Part shown: positions 1 to 6,315 of the stretch, one piece after another | How the letters are laid out: every line of letters begins with the position of its first letter | How positions within the stretch are numbered: the stretch's first letter is position 1 | Assembly (NCBI GenBank): GCA_021162325.1 | Contig: JAGGYV010000322.1 | Location: 1 to 6,402, forward strand | DNA: 6,402 bases | Source: Desulfobacteraceae bacterium | GTDB taxonomy: Bacteria > Desulfobacterota > Desulfobacteria > Desulfobacterales > Desulfosalsimonadaceae | Direction: 5' to 3' | Notes under the pieces: model-generated | What the model was told of the DNA's origin: nothing | The model's database searches: none | The model's input: the letters and a program-made list of their open reading frames with translations, nothing else | Position numbers and translations under genes: made by a program

Positions 1-2
1 AA

Positions 3-455
3 AAAGAAGAAGAATTAAAACAACAGTCATTAAATCTTCAGGAAACCAACACCGCTTTAAAAATTCTACTTAAACAGCGCGGGCAGGACAAGGAAGATCT
101 TGAAGACAAAGTGCTGGCGAATGCTAAAGAACTGATCCTGCCCTATCTTGAAAAATTACAAAATACCCGCCTTGATAAACGGCAGGCGACCTACATAGAA
201 ATACTCAACTCAAATATCAACGAAATCATATCTCCTTATCTTAAAAAACTTTCCGCACAATTTCAAAATTTTACTCCCATGCAGATCCAGGTCGCAGATC
301 TGGTTAAGGCCGGTAAAACGACAAAAGAGATATCAGACGTTCTGAACCTGTCTGACCGGGCCATTGAATTTCATCGAAATAATATCCGCAATAAACTAGG
401 ACTCAAAAATAAAAAGGTTAACCTTCAGTCTTATCTGCTATCACTCTCGCTATAA
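3..455 (+). CDS. LuxR-family transcriptional regulator, C-terminal part (5' end outside window)
   Basis: The reading frame is open from the window edge to a TAA at 453-455, giving 150 residues of a longer protein. A GTG at 111 could be read as a start, but the frame runs through it with matching protein character, so it is probably internal. Residues 1-40 are charged and heptad-like (a probable coiled-coil linker). Residues 41-90 form a helical segment with a repeated 'PYL.KL' pattern. Residues 91-150 are a LuxR/FixJ-type helix-turn-helix: TPMQIQVADLVKAGKTTKEI, then a recognition helix around DRAIEFHRNNIRNKLG. Such C-terminal halves usually follow one or more PAS or similar sensor domains in Desulfobacterales; that sensor part would lie to the left and is inferred. 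The protein would be a cytoplasmic DNA-binding regulator of unknown targets. Nothing links it to the genes on the right: more than 600 bp of repeat-rich DNA intervenes. Confidence 0.88.
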   Translation, partial: KEEELKQQSLNLQETNTALKILLKQRGQDKEDLEDKVLANAKELILPYLEKLQNTRLDKRQATYIEILNSNINEIISPYLKKLSAQFQNFTPMQIQVADLVKAGKTTKEISDVLNLSDRAIEFHRNNIRNKLGLKNKKVNLQSYLLSLSL

Positions 456-456
456 T

Positions 457-475
457 GGGACCTGCTTCCCTCTTT
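457..475 (+). terminator. weak candidate terminator after the LuxR-type gene
   Basis: Two bases after the stop codon, GGGA (457-460) can pair with TCCC (467-470) across a 6-nt loop, followed by TCTTT. The stem is only 4 bp and the T-run is interrupted, so this is a weak call. The larger hairpin-capable repeat that begins at 490 could also end transcription here. Confidence 0.2.
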
Positions 476-489
476 CACTAATTAAAATT

Positions 490-653
490 GACGGCTTCGT
501 AAAAAGTCCAAATTCTTTGTTGCGCTGCATTCTTCGTTTCTTCAAAGTACGCTAAGTACGAATCATCACTCATAATTTGCGCGCCTTGCCAATTTTAAGA
601 TTTGGTGGAACTTTTATACTTTGCCGTCGGAATCCGACTTTTTACGAGACTAT
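490..653. repeat. MITE-like short repeat with inverted ends
   Basis: The element is bounded by a perfect 12-bp inverted repeat: TCGTAAAAAGTC at 497-508 and GACTTTTTACGA at 636-647. The outer flanks (GACGGCT on the left, GACTATC on the right) match only partly. The interior includes TTGTTGCGCTGCAT, two AAGTACG copies in tandem (545-551 and 554-560) and TTTGCGCGCCTTGC. It has no open frame of its own and could not encode a transposase at about 165 bp. I recognise the end sequence and interior words as a type of dispersed intergenic repeat common in Desulfobacterales genomes; that recognition is from memory and not tested here. Function is unknown; it may be a non-autonomous element moved by a transposase encoded elsewhere. 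No clear target-site duplication is visible, so the outer boundaries are approximate. Confidence 0.65.
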
Positions 654-797
654 CAAAATTCACAATTATTGCCGGAAAAGGCCGCAGACTTGATACGGTT
701 AATTCTCCTGACACCTGTAACATGGAGATCCCGGTCAGGTCGATCACACGTAATTACGGTGGCTATATTGAAGGATTTTGTGTTTATTAAAAACGGT

Positions 798-826
798 TTG
801 ACACAATATGGGACGAAGGGTAAAGA
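798..826 (+). promoter_or_regulatory. candidate sigma-70 promoter with consensus -35
   Basis: TTGACA (798-803) matches the -35 consensus exactly. At 17-nt spacing lies TAAAGA (821-826), a poor -10 with about half the consensus bases. Transcription would start near 834 and run to the right, giving an untranslated leader of about 250 nt that crosses the REP-like palindromes before reaching the gene at 1088. A chance match in AT-rich DNA is quite possible. Confidence 0.28.
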
Positions 827-849
827 TGATAGGAACTGTTAGCTATCAT
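826..849 (+). other. small perfect stem-loop
   Basis: ATGATAG (826-832) and CTATCAT (843-849) are perfect inverted repeats around a 10-nt loop. No T-run follows, so this does not look like an intrinsic terminator. It directly overlaps the possible -10 and start region of the candidate promoter at 798-826 and could be an operator or a leader hairpin. Its length makes chance occurrence plausible. Confidence 0.3.
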
Positions 850-899
850 TCGCCGATTTCACTTAACTATTGGTTGAACGGAAACCCTCCTGAAAGAAT

Positions 900-1008
900 A
901 TGTTGGGTTTCGCCCTTTGGAATTTTGTTTAACTAAACACATAATTTTCGTAGGTTGGGTAGAGCGTAGCGAAACCCAACATGTCAGTGTGGGCTCTACC
1001 CAACCTAC
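900..1008. repeat. REP-doublet-like palindromic repeat cluster
   Basis: Two nested perfect inverted repeats lie here. ATGTTGGGTTTCGC (900-913) pairs with GCGAAACCCAACAT (969-982), 14 bp. GTAGGTTGGGTAGAGC (950-965) pairs with GCTCTACCCAACCTAC (993-1008), 16 bp with a 27-nt loop. In addition GTTGGGT (954-960) pairs with ACCCAAC (974-980). Each outer unit begins with GTAG next to a hairpin arm, the layout of REP sequences acted on by RAYT (REP-associated Y1) transposases, and two head-to-head units make a REPIN/BIME-like doublet. Units of the form GTAGGTTGGGT...GCGAAACCCAAC are, to my knowledge, dispersed in many bacterial genomes. No RAYT gene is in the window. Transcripts across this segment could form alternative hairpins just upstream of the gene at 1088. 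Confidence 0.68.
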
Positions 1009-1026
1009 ATGAAATCGGACTTTTCG

Positions 1027-1061
1027 TTCAGTGACAAACGACTGAATTTAAAACTCATAAT
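1027..1061 (+). promoter_or_regulatory. weak candidate promoter and dyad before the transpeptidase gene
   Basis: GTGACA (1031-1036) and CATAAT (1056-1061) resemble -35 and -10 boxes, but the 19-nt spacing is long. TTCAGT (1027-1032) and ACTGAA (1041-1046) form a 6-bp inverted repeat with an 8-nt loop that overlaps the -35, a possible operator. A start near 1068 would leave a leader of only about 20 nt. All of this is pattern matching in AT-rich DNA. Confidence 0.25.
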
Positions 1062-1087
1062 ATACAGACCCGCAAAAATAAAAATAT

Positions 1088-2464
1088 ATGTTCAGCCGAT
1101 TAAAACAAAAAACAAACAATTATGGTCATTCTAAAAAATGGCGCAATTACCAACTTGAATTAAAAAAACAGGATGCAAACAACCGATCATACAAACGTAT
1201 CCCCTTCTATGCTATTTTATTATGCGCTTTCGTCCTGATAACTAAAGGTGTATTCCTGTTCCTGGATACAACCATTAAAACCGAGAATATTAACTATTCC
1301 CGAATCTTCACCGAACAGGTTGAAAAGTTTGATAAAAATACACGCCAAAGAATAATCCGAAACTTACACTACACTAACGGTTCTGGTCAAAACTTTGAAA
1401 TAAAAACCGCCGGGAAATCATACCAGATCAAATCCAGCATTGACCCTTGCCTGCAGGAATTTATCATCGACCATATTGACCGAAAAAACTCCAGACATTT
1501 CGGATTTGTGGCCATGGATCCGGTAACCGGCAGAATTTTATCCATGGTCAGTTATGACAAAACCGGCAAAGATTCCAATATCTGCATTACGCCGAACTAC
1601 CCGGCGGCCAGTCTTTTTAAAATTATCACGGCTGCTGCGGTAATTGAAAAGTGCGGATTTAACGCTAATACACCGGTCACTTTTAATGACAATAAATATA
1701 CACTTTATAAATCCCAGCTCAAAGACCGGGTCAACAAATACACCAACCATATCTCGTTTGCCGAATCTTTTGCAGACTCGGTAAACCCGATTTTCGGCAA
1801 AATAGGCAAAAACCGGTTGGGAAAATCCACATTGGAGAGCTATGCCGCTGCTTTTGGGTTCAATCAATCCTTTAATTTTGAAATCCCGCTCAGCCCCAGC
1901 TCAGTTTCCATAAGCGACAACCCCTATAACTGGGCGGAAATCGCCTGCGGATTTAATAATGAAACGTTAATTTCGCCCATGCACGGAGCACTGGTTGTTT
2001 CCGGCATTGTTAATAACGGCACACTGATCGAGCCGACAATCATCGACGAAATAAATAAACACAACCAGGTCATTTACCATCGGGATTCCCAAAAAGTATC
2101 AGACGTCATCAAGCCTTACACCGCAAACATGTTAAAAAAGCTCATGAACAAAACGATAGTTTCCGGCACGGCCTCAAAATCGTTTTCCAAATTCAAAAAA
2201 GATAAAATTTTATCCAGGCTGAATATCGGCGGAAAAACCGGATCAATTAATAACAATGCTCAACATTTAAAATACGACTGGTTTGCCGGGTTTGCCGAAG
2301 AGAAAAACGGCTCAAATAAAATCGTTGTTTCCGTTCTGGTCGTTCACCAGGATTATATCGGCACCCGGGCAGCGAGCTATTCACGGATGGCAATAAAGGA
2401 ATACTTTAAAAACTATTATGCAAACATTAATGAGCAAGATAAAAAAGATCCCGCGACGCTTTAG
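1088..2464 (+). CDS. membrane-anchored penicillin-binding transpeptidase, short form
   Basis: The 458-residue product is a serine DD-transpeptidase of the penicillin-binding protein fold, which cross-links peptidoglycan stem peptides on the outer face of the inner membrane. Residues 1-38 are basic and cytoplasmic; 39-59 form one membrane segment or uncleaved signal anchor; about 60-110 are a short linker; from about 111 the catalytic domain begins (SSIDPCLQEF, then a FVAMDPVTGRILSMV strand pair). All three active-site motifs are present: S175-x-x-K178 (SLFK, with the nucleophile serine), S231-V-N233 (SVN), and K383-T-G (GGKTGS). The usual GIVNNGTL segment follows at 306-313. Class B enzymes such as FtsI or PBP2 are about 580-650 residues with a large N-terminal pedestal domain, missing here, and there is no glycosyltransferase domain. 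ATG 1088 has no Shine-Dalgarno sequence, but the basic tail and anchor follow directly, which supports this start. The end overlaps the GlmS-like gene by 47 nt. Which class B subgroup it belongs to is unclear. Confidence 0.9.
   Translation: MFSRLKQKTNNYGHSKKWRNYQLELKKQDANNRSYKRIPFYAILLCAFVLITKGVFLFLDTTIKTENINYSRIFTEQVEKFDKNTRQRIIRNLHYTNGSGQNFEIKTAGKSYQIKSSIDPCLQEFIIDHIDRKNSRHFGFVAMDPVTGRILSMVSYDKTGKDSNICITPNYPAASLFKIITAAAVIEKCGFNANTPVTFNDNKYTLYKSQLKDRVNKYTNHISFAESFADSVNPIFGKIGKNRLGKSTLESYAAAFGFNQSFNFEIPLSPSSVSISDNPYNWAEIACGFNNETLISPMHGALVVSGIVNNGTLIEPTIIDEINKHNQVIYHRDSQKVSDVIKPYTANMLKKLMNKTIVSGTASKSFSKFKKDKILSRLNIGGKTGSINNNAQHLKYDWFAGFAEEKNGSNKIVVSVLVVHQDYIGTRAASYSRMAIKEYFKNYYANINEQDKKDPATL
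2418..2464 (+). promoter_or_regulatory. 47-nt gene overlap, likely translational coupling
   Basis: The start of the GlmS-like gene lies inside the last 16 codons of the transpeptidase gene, in another frame (stop TAG at 2462-2464). The nearest purine-rich stretch, AAAGGA at 2395-2400, is 17 nt from ATG 2418, too far for an ordinary ribosome binding site. Ribosomes finishing the upstream gene are therefore the likely source of initiation. If ATG 2430 is used, the overlap is 35 nt. Confidence 0.5.
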
Positions 2465-5400
2465 GCAATGCTTCAATACGGTCCGGATCTCCCTGAACAC
2501 ACGCCTTTATTTAGGGAAACACCCGGCATCCGTTCCGGATAACGCCATTATCGTCTTTCCATGTCCTGACAATACTTTTAACTGCGGACTTGTCGGTATT
2601 GTCCGCATAAAAAACAGTAAAAAGCCTGGACCCGGTTCCCAGCTACCGGATTTTGAAAAACTATCCGCAGTAATTTCAAATCACGGATATGATCAATGTG
2701 TTCAAAAAAACCTTCTCCTGGCAGATCACTATTTAGGCGGCGAACAGATTGTTGCTGAATTATTGGCATCCGTTTCAACACTTAAACACATCAATGCCTT
2801 TTTTATCATTTACAATGATGAAAAATCACAAAATTATTTAAAGATATTATCATCAAATCTTAAATCAATTATTGATGTGGAATCCAAAAACCTCTACCTG
2901 GCAATGGGCCGCCTTTCAGCACCAGACGCAGAAATTGTTTCCACCCGGATCGAATCGCTTAAAGATGTTGCATGGATTCTTAACACTGACCTGATCGAAA
3001 ATATTATTAAAATCAAATCGCTCACCAATGACCGGGATTTGATATTAAACCCGTCGACCCTTGAAACTCTTAAAAATATCAATGCCGTATTAAACAGTAT
3101 TGACCGCCTGGAAGTCCGCGGCCGCGACTCTGCAGGGATCTCCCTGCTGTTCACCGTCAGCAGAGACACCTATGATCATTTTATTAAACGGATCAACGAC
3201 CAGGGTCTTCAAAAGGATTTCAATGATCGCTTAAACCCGGAAGTTCTTTTAAACCGCAGCATCAGTGTCAAAGAATCTGTTAACGCCGACTCCCTTGAAA
3301 AAGTATCGATTGCCGTCACCTACAAAATTGCCGCTGAAATCGGAGGACTAGGCGACAATGTCTCATTTATCCGTCAACAAATCCGTAAAGATGACGTGCT
3401 GCATACGTTAATCGCCCTTCCTCACCAGTATCATACGGTATCTGCCCATACGCGATGGGCATCTTTCGGTGCCATCAATGAAGCAAACTGCCATCCGGTT
3501 GACAATAAAATATTACCGGATACCATTAAATCCAGCGGTGTCATCCATGTATGCTTAAACGGGGACATTGACAACTTTCAGGACTTAAAACAAACCTATG
3601 AACATCAGGGCATCCATCTGCCCGAAAACATTACCTGCGACACCAAAATCATTCCCGTGCATATTGAGGCCTTTCTGAAAAAAGGACATGCCATCACAGA
3701 AGCATTCCGGCTGGCGGTGAATGATTTTGAAGGGTCTCATGCCATATCCATGCACTCGGACCTGGCGCCGGGAAAATTGTTTCTGTCGCTAAAAGGAAGC
3801 GGACAAGCCATATTTGTCGGCCTGGCAGACAACCACTATATTACGGCATCGGAGATATACGGCCTGGTTGAAGAAACAACGGACTTTGTTAAATTAGACG
3901 GCGAAGCCCTGAACCCGAACCCGGCAGGCGGGGCGGTCAACGGCCAAATCTTTATTCTGAACCAGGCGTCCGAAGGCGGTATTGACGGCATCACCGCCAT
4001 GTCCTATGACGGTTCCGCCATTGAAATCACGCCGGCGCATATTCGAAAAACACCATTAACCTCAAGGGATATCGACCGGCAGGACTTTGATCACTATTTT
4101 TTAAAAGAAATTTCAGAATCCCCGTCATCTGTCAGAAAAACCATTGAAAACCGCTGGAAAATTGAAGGTACGGATGAGCAAAAATTCGTCATCTCGCTGA
4201 ACCAGCAGGTTGTCCCGGATAAAATTTCTTCCGCGTTTAAAGCGGATAAAATCAAACGGATTATTTTCATCGGCCAGGGAACAGCGGGGGTGGCCGCCCT
4301 CGCCTGCGCGAACATCATGCGGTTTTATCTTTCCGGACTTGATATTGCCGTGGAAGCATTAAAATCTTCTGAACTCAGCGGATTTATGCTCGATGAAGAA
4401 GAAACCAACCAACTCACCAACACGCTGCTGATCCCCATCAGCCAGTCCGGAACCACCGCTGATACCAACCGGACCGTGGATATGGTAAAAAAACGGGGGG
4501 CCTGCTCTATTGCCATTGTTAACCGCAGAGATTCAGACCTTTCATTTAAGGTCGACGGCGTTCTCTATACCAGCAACGGTAGAGATATTGAAATGTCTGT
4601 GGCATCCACAAAGGCTTTTTATTCACAAATCATTGCCGGCACCCTGCTCGGTCTTTATTTTGCCCAATTGACAGCGCAACGCAGCAGCGCATTTATTTCA
4701 AACGAGATCAAACAAATGATCGAGCTGCCGGGTCACATGGAAAAAATACTTGCCATGAAAGAGCAAATACAGGCATCGGCCCAACGTAATGCCATATCGA
4801 AAACCTATTGGGCGGCGGTGGGCAGCGGCCCCAATAAAGCGGCTGCCGATGAGATCCGGATTAAACTCAGCGAGCTCTGTTACAAGACTATTTCATCGGA
4901 TTATGTGGAAGACAAAAAACATATTGACCTGTCTTCCGAACCCCTGATATTTGTCTGTGCCGCCGGCACCCGGAGAAGTGTTATCGGCGACATCATCAAA
5001 GACACCGCCATATTCCACTCCCATAAGGCATTGCCCATCGTTATAGCCGATGAACATGAGGACCGGTTCGATCCTTATTCAAATGACATCATCCATGTCC
5101 CGTCGGTCAGCGAGCATTTTGCGCCCATTTTAAACACGCTGGTCGGTCATCTCTGGGGATACTATGCCGCCCTGGCCATTAATGAAGGTTCCGGATTTTT
5201 ATTTAATTTCAGACAAGACTTACAAAATACCATTGACCGTCATTCCAGAGACGGGCTGGATATTTATGAAATCGCACTGGAAAAATCCTTCAGGGAAAAA
5301 ATCATCCGTTTTTATCATGAATTCAGAAAACGGCAGGAAAATGACCAATTATCCGCCACCATCGGTATCAAGGCATCCACCAACCTGATCCTGTTGTTCA

Positions 5401-6176
5401 AATACCTCGGCGGACGGCTGCCGCTCACTGATTTTGAACTGGATTTCGGCATCAAGGGAACTGCCGCCAATATGTTCAACAAACTGTTTGAATCTTTAGG
5501 AGACGCCATTAACTGTCTGGCAAGGCCGGTAGACGCCATCAAGCACCAGGCCAAGACCGTGACCGTGGGCACCAGCCGGATTGAAGAAAAAGCCGAAGGA
5601 ATTTTGTTTGATTTCCTCAAATCAAAGAATTTTTCACTGGCGCAGTTAACCATCACCAACATCATGGTTATCAAAAACCTTCAAAACATTATCAACCGGA
5701 TCAAAGGTTCCTCCCTTTATCGAATATCCGGCATCAATCTGCTGGGTGAACCTACAGAAAACACCTTCATTGAACTAATCGAAAAGACCGGCAGTTCCTC
5801 GGCCTTGATTTCCAGAGCCGAGCAGGATAAACGGCTGAAGGGGACCAAGAGAATCATTGTCCGCCGCGGAAATGTTTATATCGGCAAGGGCAGGAAAGAC
5901 AACCGGAGCATTCTGGTGATCCCGCTGCTTTCTGATGATCCGTCACTACTCAATACAATAGAATTTTTAATACTGTTAGACATCGGGTTCAACCCTGACA
6001 TTACCATAAAGTCCAAAGTCAAAGCATTAGGCGGTAAGCACGAACATATCAAAAATCTGGTTCAGGAAACCAATATTATATGGGAGGACAAATTGCTTGA
6101 ACTGGTGGATATGACGGAACTATTCGGGCAGTCAGCAGAAAAAGTGGCGGAATCGATTATTGCGGAGTTGTCTTAG
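2418..6176 (+). CDS. giant GlmS-like protein: glutamine amidotransferase plus two SIS domains, with insertions and a long C-terminal extension
   Basis: The 1252-residue product is about twice normal GlmS length (about 610). GlmS converts fructose-6-phosphate and glutamine to glucosamine-6-phosphate in the cytoplasm. Order: 1-55 basic leader; glutaminase (Ntn) start C56-GLVGIV; insert about 65-228; LEVRGRDSAG 231-240 (R234 matches E. coli R26); second insert about 250-338; HTRWAS 344-349; oxyanion N381-G382; D408 (matches D123); linker HYFLKEI 559-565; first SIS about 612-750 with GQGTAG 619-624, SQSGTT 675-680 and VASTKAF 728-734; second SIS about 795-925 with K816, E819 and H835, at the exact spacing of E. 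coli K485, E488 and H504; unrecognised 945-1252. The tail lysine that forms the Schiff base (K603) seems replaced by N937. An in-frame TAA at 2394 limits the start to ATG 2418 or ATG 2430; neither has a well-placed ribosome binding site, so coupling to the overlapping transpeptidase gene is likely. The family is certain; the substrate and whether it is a true GlmS are not. Confidence 0.9.
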   Translation: MQTLMSKIKKIPRRFRQCFNTVRISLNTRLYLGKHPASVPDNAIIVFPCPDNTFNCGLVGIVRIKNSKKPGPGSQLPDFEKLSAVISNHGYDQCVQKNLLLADHYLGGEQIVAELLASVSTLKHINAFFIIYNDEKSQNYLKILSSNLKSIIDVESKNLYLAMGRLSAPDAEIVSTRIESLKDVAWILNTDLIENIIKIKSLTNDRDLILNPSTLETLKNINAVLNSIDRLEVRGRDSAGISLLFTVSRDTYDHFIKRINDQGLQKDFNDRLNPEVLLNRSISVKESVNADSLEKVSIAVTYKIAAEIGGLGDNVSFIRQQIRKDDVLHTLIALPHQYHTVSAHTRWASFGAINEANCHPVDNKILPDTIKSSGVIHVCLNGDIDNFQDLKQTYEHQGIHLPENITCDTKIIPVHIEAFLKKGHAITEAFRLAVNDFEGSHAISMHSDLAPGKLFLSLKGSGQAIFVGLADNHYITASEIYGLVEETTDFVKLDGEALNPNPAGGAVNGQIFILNQASEGGIDGITAMSYDGSAIEITPAHIRKTPLTSRDIDRQDFDHYFLKEISESPSSVRKTIENRWKIEGTDEQKFVISLNQQVVPDKISSAFKADKIKRIIFIGQGTAGVAALACANIMRFYLSGLDIAVEALKSSELSGFMLDEEETNQLTNTLLIPISQSGTTADTNRTVDMVKKRGACSIAIVNRRDSDLSFKVDGVLYTSNGRDIEMSVASTKAFYSQIIAGTLLGLYFAQLTAQRSSAFISNEIKQMIELPGHMEKILAMKEQIQASAQRNAISKTYWAAVGSGPNKAAADEIRIKLSELCYKTISSDYVEDKKHIDLSSEPLIFVCAAGTRRSVIGDIIKDTAIFHSHKALPIVIADEHEDRFDPYSNDIIHVPSVSEHFAPILNTLVGHLWGYYAALAINEGSGFLFNFRQDLQNTIDRHSRDGLDIYEIALEKSFREKIIRFYHEFRKRQENDQLSATIGIKASTNLILLFKYLGGRLPLTDFELDFGIKGTAANMFNKLFESLGDAINCLARPVDAIKHQAKTVTVGTSRIEEKAEGILFDFLKSKNFSLAQLTITNIMVIKNLQNIINRIKGSSLYRISGINLLGEPTENTFIELIEKTGSSSALISRAEQDKRLKGTKRIIVRRGNVYIGKGRKDNRSILVIPLLSDDPSLLNTIEFLILLDIGFNPDITIKSKVKALGGKHEHIKNLVQETNIIWEDKLLELVDMTELFGQSAEKVAESIIAELS

Positions 6177-6300
6177 TGGTACTGTCAAAAATTTTACATT
6201 TATCAACACTGATGCTCTGACCGCTCACTACGCTTATCATCGGCATAATTTGATTGCATACACATAATCCTCATGATAAAGTGTATACGAAATAAAAGTG
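6177..6300. other. spacer after the operon; no clear terminator
   Basis: Between the stop of the GlmS-like gene and the leader of the antitoxin gene I see no open frame, no stable GC-rich hairpin and no T-run typical of an intrinsic terminator. The right half is AT-rich and holds the promoter-like elements listed separately. Confidence 0.4.
6250..6288 (+). promoter_or_regulatory. candidate promoter and operator dyad of the VapB-type gene
   Basis: TTGATT (6250-6255) and TGATAA (6274-6279) form a plausible -35/-10 pair at 18-nt spacing. GCATACAC (6256-6263) and GTGTATAC (6281-6288) are an inverted repeat with one mismatch that brackets the possible -10. VapB-type antitoxins, alone or with VapC, commonly repress their own operon by binding such dyads, so this is a reasonable operator candidate. 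No direct evidence is available. Confidence 0.35.
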
Positions 6301-6302
6301 CA

Positions 6303-6310
6303 AAGGAGGT
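6303..6310 (+). promoter_or_regulatory. strong Shine-Dalgarno sequence of the antitoxin gene
   Basis: AAGGAGGT is a full-length match to the 16S anti-Shine-Dalgarno sequence, with 5 nt before ATG 6316. It fixes the start of the partial gene and contrasts with the two upstream genes, which have no good site. Confidence 0.85.
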
Positions 6311-6315
6311 GTTAA

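Larger units (their letters stand above)
654..899. other. intergenic stretch with no credible gene
   Basis: Short open frames cross this region (602-790 and 621-842), but both begin inside the MITE-like repeat, have no ribosome binding site and give protein without recognisable family character. I therefore call no gene. What is visible is a TTGACA hexamer at 798-803 and a 7-bp stem-loop at 826-849, listed separately, and a minor inverted pair CCTGAC (707-712) / GTCAGG (734-739). It could be remnant DNA left by insertion or decay. Confidence 0.5.

Noticed and set aside
602..842. Two overlapping short open frames on the + strand (602-790 and 621-842)
   Set aside because: Both start inside the MITE-like repeat, have no ribosome binding site, and their protein has no family character.
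900..1008. CRISPR repeats or an attachment site
   Set aside because: The repeats are inverted, not direct with regular spacers, and fit a REP-like doublet better.
1009..1026. A second truncated MITE end (ATCGGACTTTTCG resembles ATCCGACTTTTTACG at 632-646)
   Set aside because: The match is imperfect and there is no partner repeat, so chance or old decay cannot be told apart.
1538..1867. Open frame on the - strand inside the transpeptidase gene
   Set aside because: It lies opposite a strongly supported coding region that contains the SxxK and SxN motifs; it is a shadow frame.
5164..5388. 74-codon + strand open frame inside the GlmS-like gene
   Set aside because: It overlaps the second SIS domain end and is out of frame with it; there is no sign of a frameshift or independent gene.
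5315..5674. 119-codon open frame on the - strand within the GlmS-like gene
   Set aside because: The + strand frame is continuous and well formed through this part; the antisense frame has no ribosome site or recognisable product.
2418..6176. Possibility that the long open frame is two genes or an assembly fusion
   Set aside because: The frame is unbroken, GlmS motifs occur in correct order and spacing, and no internal start with a good ribosome site separates the C-terminal region.
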